64,000 nucleotides of DNA. Source: Chamaelirium japonicum (Eukaryota; Streptophyta; Magnoliopsida; Liliales; Melanthiaceae). Under the pieces are notes generated by a model. It made no database searches, was not told where the DNA came from, and was given only the letters and a program-made list of their open reading frames with translations. Below, piece by piece: positions 23,081 to 35,032 of this stretch. Numbering within the stretch: the first letter of the stretch is position 1; each line of letters opens with the position of its first letter. Location of the stretch: contig OX393553.1 of assembly GCA_947650365.1 (NCBI GenBank), positions 68,772,216 to 68,836,215 on the forward strand, given 5' to 3'. Position numbers and translations under genes: made by a program.

Positions 23081-23666
23081 AGCCCCATTAATTATTATTA
23101 CCCATTTATTAAACAGTACCCTATTTAGTTTATGACCTCTTATTTAGCCGCGTCATGAGTCTGCCTGCCACTCGAACTATTACCATGGGCCCACAACTCC
23201 CAACCATCCCTACCGTCCGATCGATCTCCATCGCACACCTCTCTTTTTCCCCCATGTTTTAGTGGAAATCTGTGTCGATCGGCACCCAGTAGGTGCCTTT
23301 GGTGTAGCTATCTGCACTGTCTCGTCTGCCTTCGACAACAACACACATCCTTGGCAATGCCTAAATCTCTCGCTGTCTTCATCAAAATCATTTGTGATTA
23401 AGTGGAATGTTCTATTTGTGATTAAGTATTGCACATTACGACACCCTTAAATTTTTTTTTATTTTTGAGAAATCCTTTACACCCTAATTTTTCAAGGTAC
23501 TGCATTTTGCTAAAAGAAATTTACTATCGAGCACGACCCTAATGGGAGAGAGAGAGTGGCGAGGGGTCGGAGCTGGGGTGGAAGAAAGAGAGAGATGAGT
23601 GGCCAGGGGCCGGGGGTGGGGTGGAAGAGAGAGTGTGAGAGATGAGTGGCGAGGCCGGCACCGGGG

Positions 23667-23739
<73 letters not shown>

Positions 23740-24653
23740 AGGCCAGGGGCCGTAGGTGGGGTGGAAGAGAGAGAGAGAGAGAGTGAGTGGCAAGGGGCCA
23801 GGGGCCGTAGGTGGGGTGGAAGAGAGAGAATTTTTAGTGTTTTTGCTACTGAATGATTTGCTGGGATTTGGCGTACGCAAGTGCAGCAAATGAGAGAGAA
23901 AGACTTGCTTACGATCCAATCAGAGCGTGTCACGCTAATTGTTAAATGGTAATAACAAGTTCACCCTAATGGCTATGACACTTGTAATCGAACGGATGCT
24001 ACACTGGCTGAACCCGTTATTTCAATTTAATAGTCCACATGGCACTCTCCGATTGGGCCGTAAGCAAGTGAAACGCAACAGTTGGTTAGTAAAAAGAGAA
24101 ATGTCATTTAACCAACCTTATAGCCAACCCAATAGTCAACCATGCATAACCATGCATACATGAGAAATGCTATATAACCCACCCCGTTTATATAAATCAG
24201 TTCACAAGCTTATTAGGATTTGAATTGGTAAGGGTCTACGCCAACCCCCCCAAAGAGGATTCCTTTAAAAAAAAAAAAATAGATTATGACAAAATGACAG
24301 GATAGATTTAGCCATCAATCAAGATTTGAAGAGAGAGAGAAAAAGGAAGAGAGATGAATCTGATTAAAACCCTAATATAAAGATGATAAATACGAATTTA
24401 ATATTAATTAGTATTTTTTTAAAGGTTAATTAGTACTCTCTCTAATAAGTGAATCACACCCTGAAGGTAGCCGTGGTTGCTATTGGCGGTCGTTCAAGTG
24501 CCGATAGGCACGTCATTGCTGAAGACGATCGTCCGAATGCTGATAGGTACATGCTTTTATTAGTAACCAACCATGCATACATGGTTGTTGGCTACTGGGC
24601 AACACTAAAAAATTTTCGAGTGAGAAAATAAGGTACAGGGAGAGTATTAAGTG
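22495..24653. repeat. Duplicated segment, copy A
   Basis: Matches, with scattered differences, the series 26292-26653, 38569-38637 and 50544-51998 (copy B) in the same order and orientation. Copy A carries about 270 bp around 23540-23830 (GA-rich and GGGGCCGGGG-rich units) that copy B lacks. It ends exactly where a Tat LTR fragment begins (24654). No genes recognised inside. Confidence 0.85.
23669..23734. repeat. (GA)n microsatellite
   Basis: 66-bp AG run within copy A. The corresponding run in copy B is at 51163-51216. Ser-Leu repeat frames on the minus strand here are artefacts. Confidence 0.97.
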
Positions 24654-26291
24654 CTTTCAGCTTTAGCGTGGCTCTGGCTTTTGCTTTGCTTTGGCGCTTG
24701 CGTTTGGATGTAGACGGGGGGAGACTTGTGATGCTCTCGTTCTTCTGGACTTCGCGTCGTATCGGCTAGAACGTGTGGTGCTTTTGCTCGTGACCGGCGT
24801 AGTCGCTTGGCTTTGGCACTTGCGTTGCTTTGGCGCTGGCTTTACCGGGGCTTTTGCTTTGGCTTCTTGTGTGGGCTTTTGCTTCGGCATCGACTCGATT
24901 TTCTTCTTGAACGGCGGCGGCTACTTCTTCAATGCTTCTGGCTTCCTCGACGGTTTGGGTGTCGGCTCGACTTTTCCTTTTCTCCGGGCTTCTTTGGCGT
25001 GATCGGAGTCGAAGGGTTCCTTTGAAGACGGCGAGGGTGGCACCAATCTTCGTGCGACGGTTGTAGCGCCGGCTTTGCTTTGAAGACGACGGGTGTAGCA
25101 ATGACTTTGCTTCTCTTCTTCTCCGGGCTTCTTTGGCGTGATCGGATTCGAAGGGTTCATTTGAAGACGGCGGGGGTAGCACCGATCTCTGTGCGACGGT
25201 TGTAGCGTCGGCTTTACTTTGAAGACGACGGGTGTCGTGACGCTTTGGGTTTTCCTCTCCAAGCTTTCTTCTTCGTGGATGGAGCGGGCGTTTGTCGAAG
25301 GCGACGGGGTGATGACACTTTGGTCTTCTTCTCTGGGCTTTTGGGCTTGATTGGAGTCGAAGGCTTGTTGGAGACGACGAGGTGGTGCCGCTCTGATCTT
25401 CTTCTCCGGCCTTTGCTTCTGGCGTCTTCGGAGTTGAAGGGTTCTTCTTCTCCGAGCTTTCTTCTTCGTGCACGGAGTCGAAGGCTTGATCATCTTGTGC
25501 AAGGGTCTTCACGTTGATGAGGGCTTTCAATGGACTAAGCCGGTCCCGAAGGGATAGGCTTGCCCGTGCCTCGTGAAGCCTTGGGTCGATGAAGAGCGTG
25601 TATCCTCTTATGCAGAGCTTCCTCGCTTCGTCTTCAGCTTCCGACCTCTGACCCCTTCGACCTGGAGCCTTCCCCCTCCCCCTCTATTTATAGGTGAAGG
25701 AGGGAGGGGAGAGATATGGGGAGTTTAATTTTGAATCCCTTTAATATCTCCCCCATAATTACCCAAGATTTATTCTTCAATTGAAGAGAGGAATAAACTT
25801 TTATTTGCTTTTCTTTTCTGGCGGGGTAATTATGGCTGAATCTTGCACATGAAATCGATGGCGACCCGACTCTTCTTCTTGTCTGTCGGATCGAGGGATC
25901 GGCGCAGATCCACGCATAAGTAGACGTCATTTGCAACCTCCCTCCGCGCATGGCGGTCTTTCTTTCCTTTTTCTTCTTTTATTTCCTTTTCTTTTCCTTG
26001 CAAAGGCCGGCCACCCCCTACTAGCGGGTAGGGGGCTCGGGTTTCAAAAAGGGGGCCGGGTGGGCCCCACTTGGAGATGGGCCCACCCGGCCTCTTGTTT
26101 GGCTCGGGTCGGGTTCGGTTTCCCCCTTAAGTCGTGCATGCGAGTTGAGTTCGGGTCCGGGTCCGAGTGCGTGTCGGGTGTGCATCAGTATTGGTGCATG
26201 CAAGTCGGGTCCGGGCCTGAGTGTATGTCGGGTTTGCCTCCGCATAGCTGCATGCGAGTCGAGTCCGGGTTAGACACAATTTGTGTCTACA
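24654..26291 (-). mobile_element. Truncated Tat-like LTR, minus orientation
   Basis: Reverse complement of the LTR at 55562-57856. The LTR start (TGTAGACACAAATTGTG on the minus strand) lies at 26291, the TATA-like block CTATTTATAGG at about 25684-25694, and the Lys/Ala-rich U5 repeats down to 24660. About 440 bp of the LTR 3' end is missing. This copy has about one unit of the 70-bp repeat that is present in about 11.5 copies at 56376-57200. No internal element sequence is attached. Confidence 0.85.
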
Positions 26292-26653
26292 CATATATCT
26301 CACAGCCGTCCGCTATCATGCACTCACCATATAAGCATGAATCACACCTAGCCATGGATGCAGGCACCCCCATGAGTGAATCACATTGGCTTTGAATTTT
26401 GTGCAACATGATGTCAACATCCACTAGAAAAACTTTGGTGCAACCGCGATACACATTAGCTCCTGTAACAAGTCAATCACAAACGCCTATACACCCCTAT
26501 GAACGGCATTATAGCCACACGATGACAGCCACCAGGGCAGCTGCATCGCACTCAGCCCCAACTACACCTCTTTGTTTTTTATGGCCATTTAAATCAGAAT
26601 AATCTCTGAGGTGCAGTTGGGACCAAGTGAGATCCACCTATCTTGGTGGTTGC
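26292..26653. repeat. Duplicated segment, copy B part 1
   Basis: Starts CATATATCTCACAGC like 22495 in copy A and follows it to GGTGGTTGC, where the Tekay-like element is inserted. Confidence 0.85.
26649..26653. other. 5-bp target site duplication (Tekay-like element), left
   Basis: GTTGC, repeated at 38564-38568 on the other side. Copy A has the uninterrupted site GGTGGTTGCCATCG. Confidence 0.95.
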
Positions 26654-29600
26654 TGTAACACCTGAGGTGTTAAATTTGAGAATAATAAAAATCCTCCCAG
26701 GGCTCTTTTCGTCTTTTTACCGTCAGACTTTCTTGTTGGGTTTTTTCTAGAATAATGGGTCGTAAACCCATGAGATGTTTTACGTTCACTTTTTCTATAT
26801 TTTCGAGTACGTCGTATTGGTGTGTCCCGTACAGGGATCGGGTGTATGCGCAGCCTGTTTCGGCAGCCCGGTAGTTAAAACCCTAGAATTTCGATGATCA
26901 GCCCATTGTCGGTATTGTTTGGTTTACCACAGGAGATTGGGTGATCGGATCGTAGCAAGGTTGGATACGTTGGGTGAGGCTCTGAAAGAGCTTTTCAACG
27001 AGCCTGAGCGAGGGTCGATCCGACACCCGGACAATGAGTTATTGCTATTTTAAAATTCAGAGTATTTCCTTTATTGTGGGAGATCTACAAGACAGAAAAA
27101 TATGTACAAAGCGCCGTTGTGTTCGCGTCGATGAGAACTTTCCAACGGGTCCTTCCGTGCCTACTTCTGACCTCCGGTTTATGACTTATGGCTGATTATT
27201 CTTTTCAGCCATGTAATTCGACGGTTCGCACCCGGGTTCCAACCGAGCGCAGTTCAGGCTCGGGACCAAGCCCGACCAGCCATAGAATCTTTCTTTCAAC
27301 CTTTTGGCTGGGTTTAGACCCCCTCGATCGCCCTCCCCGGGATTTAAAATTTGAATTTCGGATGGGGAGGATATGGCAGGATTCGGGATGATAACAACCG
27401 GATCTTCTTGCCATAACCACCCCTCCTTGTTAGGGGAGGCCTTAACAAACCCGATTCCCCAGCCGACTTACCATACCGGCTCCCTCCCTTCTTTCCTTTT
27501 TACGTGAACCGAAGAGAGAGAGAGAGAGGACGGAGCGGAGTAGAGAGAGAGAGAAGACTAAAGAGAGAAAGAGAGAAAGAGAGAAAGAGAGAGAGAGATC
27601 GGGAGAAGGAGGGGAAGAGTAGAGAGATCGAGGGAGAGGACTGGAGAGAGAGAGCGGGCCCTGCCTCCTCCCCTAACTCCGGCGAGCTCCGAGCCCAGGT
27701 TTGCTCACCTCCTTCTCTTCTCCTCTTCCACCCGAACCCAACCCAAAACTTGAGACCCCTTCCTCCATCCCTTGGCCGAGGCCCACTCGGGTGGAGAACG
27801 TCACCACGAACCCACCTTCGGTCCTCGTCGAGAGGACCAATACCCAATCCCCACCGGCGATCGCCGGTGCAACCAAAACCAACCCAAACCACCCGCGCAA
27901 ACCCCTCCGGCCAATGCCTTCCCGGACTCCGACGGTGCTCCGGTCCCCTCCTCCCGTGTCTCCTCCGTGGGGTGATACGCGGGAGACCGGCCGGGCACCG
28001 CCGGCGCACTCAAACCCGGTCACCCCGCCACCGCGCCGTCGTGCAAAAACCAGAGCACTGGTTTTTCCGTATAGAAGAAACAGCAGGGACCATTCTGTAA
28101 TTAAAGTTTTATTACAGGTCATTTTGAAAGTATTAACACTGCAACCCGACCCGACTGCACAGTAAACCCGATCCATCAGACCCGACCCGCAGACCCAACC
28201 TGATAACACAGACCCGACCCAGCAGTGAACCGGTCTGGTTCACCTGAACCAGACCCTTAAACCGACTAGAAATTGGTTTAGCCGCCATTTCTTCGTCCGA
28301 TCTCGGAATCGAACGAAACCAGCGGCATTACGACCAGCTCGGAAAATACTACCTGTTGGCCATATTTAGGTACAGTAATAATACTGTATAGTATCCCCTT
28401 TTATCCATGAACCCGATCTAGTCGGTGCACCGTGGTTTGACCGCCAATTCTCCGTCCGATCTCGGAATTGGACGAAACCAGTGGAATCGTGCTCAGATCA
28501 TCGATGCCGATGTATGAAACCTATTTTAGGACCCTAGAGACCCCTTTTCCCTATTGAACCGATCGTAGACCGGTTTTTACCGGTTCGACCCTAAAACCTC
28601 CGACCGAAGTCGGACTCGAGCGAGACCGGATCCCATGGGTCCCTCATCCCTAAACCAACTGTTTTAGAAACCTAGTTTGAGAAATTTATGAATGTAACAA
28701 CTTATACATTTCAAACCATGATGGTCAGTTTCTCCTTCGACGGTACACCGGACCGATAGGCGTGAGGAGCGTGGACTACTGAGCTATTCTCCAAGTGAAC
28801 ATGATTAATTCTATTCTAGTTAGAGTAGATTGTAGTTGTATCTATAAAATAATAAATAAAACCGTATGTGGCATAGTATGTCCAATGCATGCAGGCGGGA
28901 AACCGGTACTGCATGTGGGAGGTGGGCATACTATCCCTGGCCTCTGAATAATCATATATGTAATATTTTGATAGCTGTAACAGATTGACTCAACCTAGAT
29001 TCACACTAGGATGCATGCAAACAAGTAGATACATGTACTGATTATTTATTAATATTCTGTTGAATGAGTGTGTTTGGTGACCATGGGCCGCGTGGTGTAG
29101 TCCAGTTGCTATTGAGCAACAAAGACTGGTGGTCTCAGTGGAGAGACCGGTGGTCTCAGTAGAGAGACCGGTTGTTGTACTTCCTCAGTCGAGGTTCTCT
29201 TCCCAGAGGGAAGACTCACTACTCACGGGCATGGGTAGGGGACCCGAGTGCACAGGATGGGAGGTGAACCACCGCCTGTGCATAATCCGAATCAAGTAGG
29301 TAGGGTCACAGGGTTGGGCAGGCGGTAAAGCCCCTAGTGGCCTAGTAGTCCACCCCTGGGTAATGACCCCTAAAAGCAAGGTGGGTGGGAGTGCCCCGTG
29401 GTGAAAGACCAAGCCCCCTTATGGCCATATGGGTATTTCTGGCTCTCCAGGTACACTTGGACCCAGGTTCTGTTGGCAGACCCAGTTAGAAAACTGTCGG
29501 TTCACTTTAGGAGTAGGTAGAACTAACCTTCGGTGATTAGTTGTATACTTTTAATCTGGATGCTTATTTGTCTTACATTTACTAGTTGTAGTTGTACCAT

Positions 29601-30184
29601 AGTCAAACTGTCATATTAGCTAGCTGAACTATCTTATTTACAATATATGTATGTATATGTTATCGCCCTCGTAGACTTCTAGAAGGGCAGGGTATGACTA
29701 TGGTTTACCCTAGCTAGTTTAGGGTTAACGGTTCACTGAGTTTACCTAGTAAACTCACCCCGTTGTTGCACACTCTTTTCAGGTACCATAGATCCTTCTC
29801 AGGCGCTTCCTAGAGGAGCTTGATTAGCTATCGAGGGAGGACATTAGAGGTGTTAACTAATTTATTATTTCAGTTGATTATGTAATAACGGTAGAACCAT
29901 GTTCTAGATGCTCTGAATAATGCCAGAACCAGCAATATTTCTTTGGTAAGCTTCTCCTCAAAGCTTCTTGCCTGGTAGGCCTTTCCTTAAGGCCAAGTTA
30001 TTGGTAGGCTTCTCCTCAAAGCCGTCCCTCGATCATCAGCTAGTAAGTAGTTAATGATAAATTAGTAATAAATAACTAAATAATAGAATCAATCTCGCAA
30101 CCTTATAACATTGACTTACCTTTAAAACCCCATCACCCCCGGGTTTGACTGGTTTACCCTTGTAGTCAGATCCGGGGCGTGACA
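26654..30184 (+). mobile_element. 5' LTR of a Tekay-like chromovirus
   Basis: 3531 bp, TGTAACACC...GGGGCGTGACA. Identical in length to the 3' LTR at 35033-38563, with about ten substitutions spotted by eye. It contains a TATA-like CTATAAAATAATAAATAAA near 28840. The pairs of ~150-200 codon frames at 27500-28210 recur in the other LTR and are not genes. LTRs of 3-4.5 kb are usual for the Tekay/Del lineage. Confidence 0.97.
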
Positions 30185-30186
30185 GC

Positions 30187-30198
30187 TGGTATCAGAGC
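30187..30198 (+). other. Primer-binding site, tRNA-iMet type
   Basis: TGGTATCAGAGC, two bases after the LTR end at 30184. Confidence 0.97.
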
Positions 30199-30276
30199 TT
30201 AGGGATATGATCCTAAGGGATTTAGTTGTAGGCTAGTTTCGTCTAGTTGGGTGTCTGATAGATTTGCTTATTGCAG

Positions 30277-31554
30277 ATGGTTGGCACTAGGGGTAGACCC
30301 TCTCCTCCCGAGACGTCTGATCCGGTACTGGCTCCTAATCCCATGGAGATGTTCCGTACTATGACTCAGATGATGCAACAACAACAAGCTATGCTGCAGC
30401 AACAGCAAGCCATGGTTGCCCAGCAGCAAGCGGCTGCCCAAGAGCAGGCTGCAGCAGCTCAGGCCGCCTTGGCCCAGGCTCAGGCCCAACAAGCAGCCCA
30501 GGAGGGGCTGAGGGCAGATGGAGACAGGATGGGAAAGCTCCTGAAGGACTTTCAAACACTGAAGCCGCCTACCTTCAGGGGTGATCCTAACCCAGTGGAG
30601 GCCGACAGGTGGTTGAAGCAGATCGTCAAGGCGCTGGATGCTCTAGAGGTGGTCGGTGAGAGGAGAGTCACATTGGCCTCTTATCAGCTAGAGGCAGAGG
30701 CAGATTTCTGGTGGGACCATGTCCAAAGGTCCCGAGGAGAGAACCAGACGGCTATGACCTGGGCAGAGTTCGAAGAGGTCTTCCGGGAGAAGTACTTTCC
30801 AGAAAGTGTCAGAGATCAGATGGAGCAGAAATTCTTAGACCTGTACCAGGGCAACGAAAATGTTGCCCAGTACGAGGCCAAATTTGACGAGCTTTCTCGC
30901 TACGCTCCATACCTTGTGGCCACTGAGGAGCGCAAGGCGAGGAGATTTGAGCGAGGTCTGAAGCCCGGATTAAAGAGCAGGATCGAGGTATTGAGGCTGA
31001 AGACTTACCGAGAGGTGGTGGACCGAGCTGTGGTGGCAGAGAGAGGCCAAGAGGAGACCAGGACGTTTCATGAGAAACGGGCAGGTGGTAGTAGTAGCAG
31101 GAGCGATCATGGGTTTCATTCTAAGAAGCCCAGAGTTCAGGAGGCTCCTCCTCGTCAGCAGCAACACCACTCCCAGGGTCCCCCAGCTTCTCAGGGTCCC
31201 AAGTGCTTTAGATGTGGCACGTATGGCCATGTCAGGCGTGATTGCACTCGTCGTCCTTCGCAGCAGCAGCAGCCAGCCCTACCTGCCCTGCCGTATCACC
31301 CTCGCCCAGCTTTGACGTACCATCCCCAGCCCCAGCATAAGGCGCCTCAGCATCAACAGGGTTCCCGACCTTACCACCCTCCCCAACCGCAGCCACTTCA
31401 GCAGAGGCCTCAGGCTCGCCAGGGAGGAGGTGGTCAGCAGACGCATGGTCGAACCTATGCACTCATCAGCCAGGATGCTAGAGCTTCTGGGTCTACCATA
31501 GAAGGTAAGCCTAGAACCCCTTTTAGTGTAGATTTACTTTTGCTTAGCCAGTAG
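30277..31554 (+). CDS. Tekay-like gag (capsid and nucleocapsid)
   Basis: 425 residues from ATG 30277; the in-frame TTG six bases earlier is not a likely start. A Gln/Ala-rich helix (residues 30-75) leads to a retrotransposon gag domain (about 85-260: PPTFRGDPNPVEADRWL, then WAEFEEVFREKYFP, then YEAKFDELSRYAPYLV). A basic linker and one CCHC zinc knuckle follow, C-F-R-C-G-T-Y-G-H-V-R-R-D-C (Cys310, Cys313, His318, Cys323), then a Pro/Gln/His-rich tail. Its role is to form the particle that packages element RNA. The frame ends at TAG 31552-31554 without overlapping pol. A GT-AG intron-like block from 31505 would replace the last 14 codons with pol sequence. An AG acceptor-like TTGCAG lies right before the ATG. 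Confidence 0.95.
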   Translation: MVGTRGRPSPPETSDPVLAPNPMEMFRTMTQMMQQQQAMLQQQQAMVAQQQAAAQEQAAAAQAALAQAQAQQAAQEGLRADGDRMGKLLKDFQTLKPPTFRGDPNPVEADRWLKQIVKALDALEVVGERRVTLASYQLEAEADFWWDHVQRSRGENQTAMTWAEFEEVFREKYFPESVRDQMEQKFLDLYQGNENVAQYEAKFDELSRYAPYLVATEERKARRFERGLKPGLKSRIEVLRLKTYREVVDRAVVAERGQEETRTFHEKRAGGSSSRSDHGFHSKKPRVQEAPPRQQQHHSQGPPASQGPKCFRCGTYGHVRRDCTRRPSQQQQPALPALPYHPRPALTYHPQPQHKAPQHQQGSRPYHPPQPQPLQQRPQARQGGGGQQTHGRTYALISQDARASGSTIEGKPRTPFSVDLLLLSQ

Positions 31555-31617
31555 TTTGCCTTCTTTTGCTTGCATAGCTAGGATGAGTAGATTCTTATAA
31601 CGTGCACTACTACTTAG
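31505..31617 (+). other. Predicted intron between gag and pol
   Basis: Donor GGTAAGCC at 31504-31511 and acceptor CTACTTAG at 31610-31617 bound 113 bp with pyrimidine/T-rich sequence before the acceptor. The gag frame stops inside this block, and the pol frame has a stop at 31584-31586, also inside it, so ribosomal frameshifting cannot connect the two. Removing the block keeps a single frame across a shared Gly codon (phase 1). Predicted from sequence only. Confidence 0.6.
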
Positions 31618-34600
31618 GTGTCCTTCCTGTTTTCACCACTCTGGCACGAGTCATGTTCGACACTGGATCGACACACTCCTACATAGTCCCTAGATTTGTA
31701 GCTACCTTGGGGCTAGAGTCGGAACCACTCGGTTATGCTCTGTCGGTGGTCTCACCACTAGGGGCTAGCACAGATGTGGACCGAATATGCAGGAAGTGTG
31801 TGCTTTCCGTGGGCGATAACGAGCTTGTGGCCGACTTGATCATCCTGGACCTAGAAGGGTTGGATGTCCTACTCGGGATGGACTGGATGGCGGCTTACCA
31901 TGCGACTCTAGATTGCTTCTCCAAGAAGATCACCTTTCGTCCACCCGATAGCCCAGAGATTGTATTCGTCGGAGCGAGACTGGCTATCTTATATCCGATG
32001 CCTCGACGGAGGACTTGCCTTAGTCTGCTAGCTCAGTTGTCTAGCGAGACCGAAGGTGTGAGTTCCTTGGAGCGCTCCCCGGTGGTTCGAGATTTTCCTG
32101 ACGTGTTTCCAGACCAGCTCCCCGGTCTTCCTCCAGTGCGAGAGGTGGAGTTCAGTATCAAATTGCTTCCAGGAACGGCACCGATCTCTGTGGCCCCATA
32201 TCGGATGGCACCGGCGGAGTTACGAGAGTTGAGTACGCAGTTGGAGGAGTTAAGGAGCCTTGGGTACATTCGCCCCAGTGTCTCTCCATGGGGTGCCCCT
32301 GTTCTGTTTGCTCAGAAGAAGGATGGCTCAAAGCGACTCTGTATTGACTACAGGAAACTGAATGCGGTCACGGTGAAGAACAGGTATCCTCTCCCGAGGA
32401 TCGAGGATCTGTTTGACCAGCTAAAGGGTGCTCGGTTCTTCTCAAAGATTGATCTGAGGACCGGGTACCACCAGCTCAGGGTGAAGGATGAAGATATCTC
32501 AAAGACGGCGTTCCGGACGCGGTACGGGCACTATGAGTTTCTAGTGATGCCGTTCGGTCTGACGAATGCCCCGGCAGCCTTTATGGACTTGATGAACCGG
32601 GTCTTCAGGCCTTATCTTGACCGGTTCATCGTGGTCTTTGTCGATGACGTATTGATCTTCTCGAAGTCAGAAGAGGAGCATGCAGAGCATCTAAGGATTG
32701 CCCTACAGACATTGCGAGATCACCAGCTCTATGCCAAGCTCAGCAAGTGTGAGTTTTGGATGAGAGAAGTGAAGTTCTTAGGGCATGTGGTTTCAGAAGG
32801 AGGTATCTCAGTGGACCCAGCGAAGATCGAGGCAGTACTGAGTTGGGAGTCACCGAGGAATGTTTTTGAGATCCGGAGTTTCCTGGGTCTAGCAGGATAC
32901 TACCGGAGGTTTGTGGCGGGATTCTCGAGACTAGCATTGCCCCTGACTCAGTTGACAAAGAAGGGGGTAAAGTTCGAGTGGTCAGATGCTTGCGAGCAGT
33001 CCTTCCAGGAGCTGAAGCGACGACTCACCACTGCCCCTGTTCTTACAGTGCCAGTTAGTGGGAAGGGATACGTGGTCTATACAGATGCGTCTCAGTCTGG
33101 ACTTGGAGGTGTGTTGATGCAAGATGGTAAAGTAGTAGCTTATGCATCGAGACAGTTGAAGCCTCATGAACAGAACTACCCGACCCATGACCTGGAGCTA
33201 GCAGCGGTGGTGTTCGTGCTCAAGATTTGGCGGCACTACCTGTACGGAGAAGACTTTGAGATGTACTGTGATCATAAGAGTCTGAGGTATATCTGTACCC
33301 AGAAAGACCTGAATCTCCGGCAGAGGAGATGGATTGAGGTCTTGAAGGACTTCAACTACAACTTCTTCTATCACCCTGGGAAGGCTAATGTGGTGGCAGA
33401 TGCACTCAGCAGAAAGTTCAAGAGCAAACTATCACGGCTGATAGCTGACAGGCATGAGTTTCTTATAGCTGTGGAAGGGTATGACCTGATATTGAGAGGA
33501 GAGCCCTCAGGTAACCGATTGTTCAGTATCCGGGCTCAGCCTACCTTGATCAAGCAAGTGATAGACTCTCAGGCTGAGGATGAGGAGTTGGAAGAGATGC
33601 GCTCTCGATTGATTGGAGGAGAGGCAGTGGAAGACTGGTCGCTCGACTCTGAAGGTGGGCTAAGGTACAAAAGAAGGTTGTGTCTACCGAAGATCCAGGA
33701 GGTCCGAGAGAAAGTCCTTGCAGAGGCACATCGCTCTCGATACATGGTACACCCTGGAAGTACCAAGATGTATCGGGACTTGAAGAATCAGTTCTGGTGG
33801 AACGGGATGAAGAAAGACGTAGCTGAGTTCGTAGCAAAGTGCCTAACATGTCAGCAAGTTAAGGCAGAGCACCAGAAACCTGCAGGACCCCTTCATCCGC
33901 TTCCAGTGGCTGAGTGGAAGTGGGAGCACATCACGATGGATTTTGTTTCAGGATTACCGCCGACCAGGAGGAGGCATGATTCAGTATGGGTGATTGTGGA
34001 CAGACTGACCAAGTCTGTCCACTTTCTTCCAGTCAGGATTACTTTTTCCCTACCTGAGCTGAGCAGACTCTACATAGCAGAGATAGTTCGGTTGCACAGG
34101 ATTCCGGTGAGCATAGTCTCAGATCGAGACCCCAGGTTTGTCTCAGGATTCTGGAGGAGCTTACAGACTGCATTAGGGACCCAGCTCAATTTTAGCACGG
34201 CCTTTCATCCTCAGACGGACGGTCAGTCAGAGAGGACCATCCAGATCTTGGAGGACATGCTTCGGGCATGCTCTATAGACTTTGCAGGTAATTGGGATGA
34301 GCACTTGCCACTAGTGGAGTTCTCATACAACAACAGCTTTCAGGCAAGCATTGGCATGGCTCCTTACGAGGCTCTATATGGGAGGCCTTGTCGTTCCCCT
34401 ATCTGTTGGGCAGAAGTTGGAGAGCGTAGTCTTCTGGGACCAGAGTTGGTGCAGGAGACAACGGAGAAGATACAACTGATCAGGGAAAGGCTTCGTACAG
34501 CTCAGAGCAGGCAGAAGAGCTATGCAGACGTTCGTAGGCGACCTCTGGAGTTCGAGGTTGGAGACCATGTTTTCCTACGGGTTTCCCCTAAGCGTGGTGT

Positions 34601-34979
34601 CTTTCGGTTCGGAAAGAGGGGGAAGCTAGCGCCGAGGTTTACGGGACCGTTCGAGATATTGGATCGAGTGGGCGAGGTGGCATATCGCCTGGCCCTGCCA
34701 CCACGCCTCTCAGCAGTCCACCCGGTGTTTCATGTGTCGATGCTTCGGAGGTACATGCCGGACTCGTCACATGTGCTGGATTGGCAGGACTTGGAGCTCA
34801 GTGCAGATGCCACATTTGAGGAGCGTCCGGTCCGTGTTTTGGCTTCTGAGGATAGGGTGCTTCGCACTAAGACCATCAAGATGGTCAAGATCCTTTGGAG
34901 TCATCGAGGCGAGGACGAGGCCACATGGGAGGTGGAGTCTGATATGTTGCACTTGTACCCTTATCTTTTCGATGCTTGA
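31602..34979 (+). CDS. Tekay-like pol with chromodomain
   Basis: Open for 1125 codons from 31602 (GTG) to TGA 34977-34979. If the predicted intron is spliced, coding resumes at 31618. Numbered from 31602, the domains in order are as follows. Aspartic protease: [10 protein letters not shown], Asp20-Thr-Gly. Reverse transcriptase: about 195-375, with the FVDD active site at 346-349. RNase H: Asp494, Glu532, Asp557. Integrase: His710, His717, Cys747, Cys750 zinc site, then catalytic Asp780, Asp841, Glu877 with 35 residues between the last two. C-terminal chromodomain-like segment: about 1065-1123, VKILW and DEATWEVE, ending in LYPYLF. Protease-RT-RNase H-integrase order marks Ty3/gypsy. The weak, aromatic-poor chromodomain and long LTRs point to Tekay/Del. 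No internal stop or frameshift, so the element looks recently active. Confidence 0.95.
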   Translation: MHYYLGVLPVFTTLARVMFDTGSTHSYIVPRFVATLGLESEPLGYALSVVSPLGASTDVDRICRKCVLSVGDNELVADLIILDLEGLDVLLGMDWMAAYHATLDCFSKKITFRPPDSPEIVFVGARLAILYPMPRRRTCLSLLAQLSSETEGVSSLERSPVVRDFPDVFPDQLPGLPPVREVEFSIKLLPGTAPISVAPYRMAPAELRELSTQLEELRSLGYIRPSVSPWGAPVLFAQKKDGSKRLCIDYRKLNAVTVKNRYPLPRIEDLFDQLKGARFFSKIDLRTGYHQLRVKDEDISKTAFRTRYGHYEFLVMPFGLTNAPAAFMDLMNRVFRPYLDRFIVVFVDDVLIFSKSEEEHAEHLRIALQTLRDHQLYAKLSKCEFWMREVKFLGHVVSEGGISVDPAKIEAVLSWESPRNVFEIRSFLGLAGYYRRFVAGFSRLALPLTQLTKKGVKFEWSDACEQSFQELKRRLTTAPVLTVPVSGKGYVVYTDASQSGLGGVLMQDGKVVAYASRQLKPHEQNYPTHDLELAAVVFVLKIWRHYLYGEDFEMYCDHKSLRYICTQKDLNLRQRRWIEVLKDFNYNFFYHPGKANVVADALSRKFKSKLSRLIADRHEFLIAVEGYDLILRGEPSGNRLFSIRAQPTLIKQVIDSQAEDEELEEMRSRLIGGEAVEDWSLDSEGGLRYKRRLCLPKIQEVREKVLAEAHRSRYMVHPGSTKMYRDLKNQFWWNGMKKDVAEFVAKCLTCQQVKAEHQKPAGPLHPLPVAEWKWEHITMDFVSGLPPTRRRHDSVWVIVDRLTKSVHFLPVRITFSLPELSRLYIAEIVRLHRIPVSIVSDRDPRFVSGFWRSLQTALGTQLNFSTAFHPQTDGQSERTIQILEDMLRACSIDFAGNWDEHLPLVEFSYNNSFQASIGMAPYEALYGRPCRSPICWAEVGERSLLGPELVQETTEKIQLIRERLRTAQSRQKSYADVRRRPLEFEVGDHVFLRVSPKRGVFRFGKRGKLAPRFTGPFEILDRVGEVAYRLALPPRLSAVHPVFHVSMLRRYMPDSSHVLDWQDLELSADATFEERPVRVLASEDRVLRTKTIKMVKILWSHRGEDEATWEVESDMLHLYPYLFDA

Positions 34980-35032
34980 TTCTATTTTCTATCTAATTTT
35001 CGAGGACGAAAATTTCTTTAAGGTGTGTAGGT

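Noticed and set aside
23484..23933. Ser/Leu-repeat frames on the minus strand
   Set aside because: Translation of the GA microsatellite and neighbouring purine-rich repeats.
24766..25530. 254- and 193-codon Lys/Arg/Ser-rich minus-strand frames
   Set aside because: They lie in the truncated Tat LTR and match its repeat region; not genes.
27500..28209. Several 130-198 codon frames, repeated at 35879-36588
   Set aside because: Inside the two LTRs of the Tekay-like element, open only because of GC-rich composition; no conserved domain.
31602..34979. Possible endogenous pararetrovirus
   Set aside because: Integrase, LTRs, target duplication and chromodomain are all present, which fit a Ty3/gypsy element; no movement-protein-like domain is seen.
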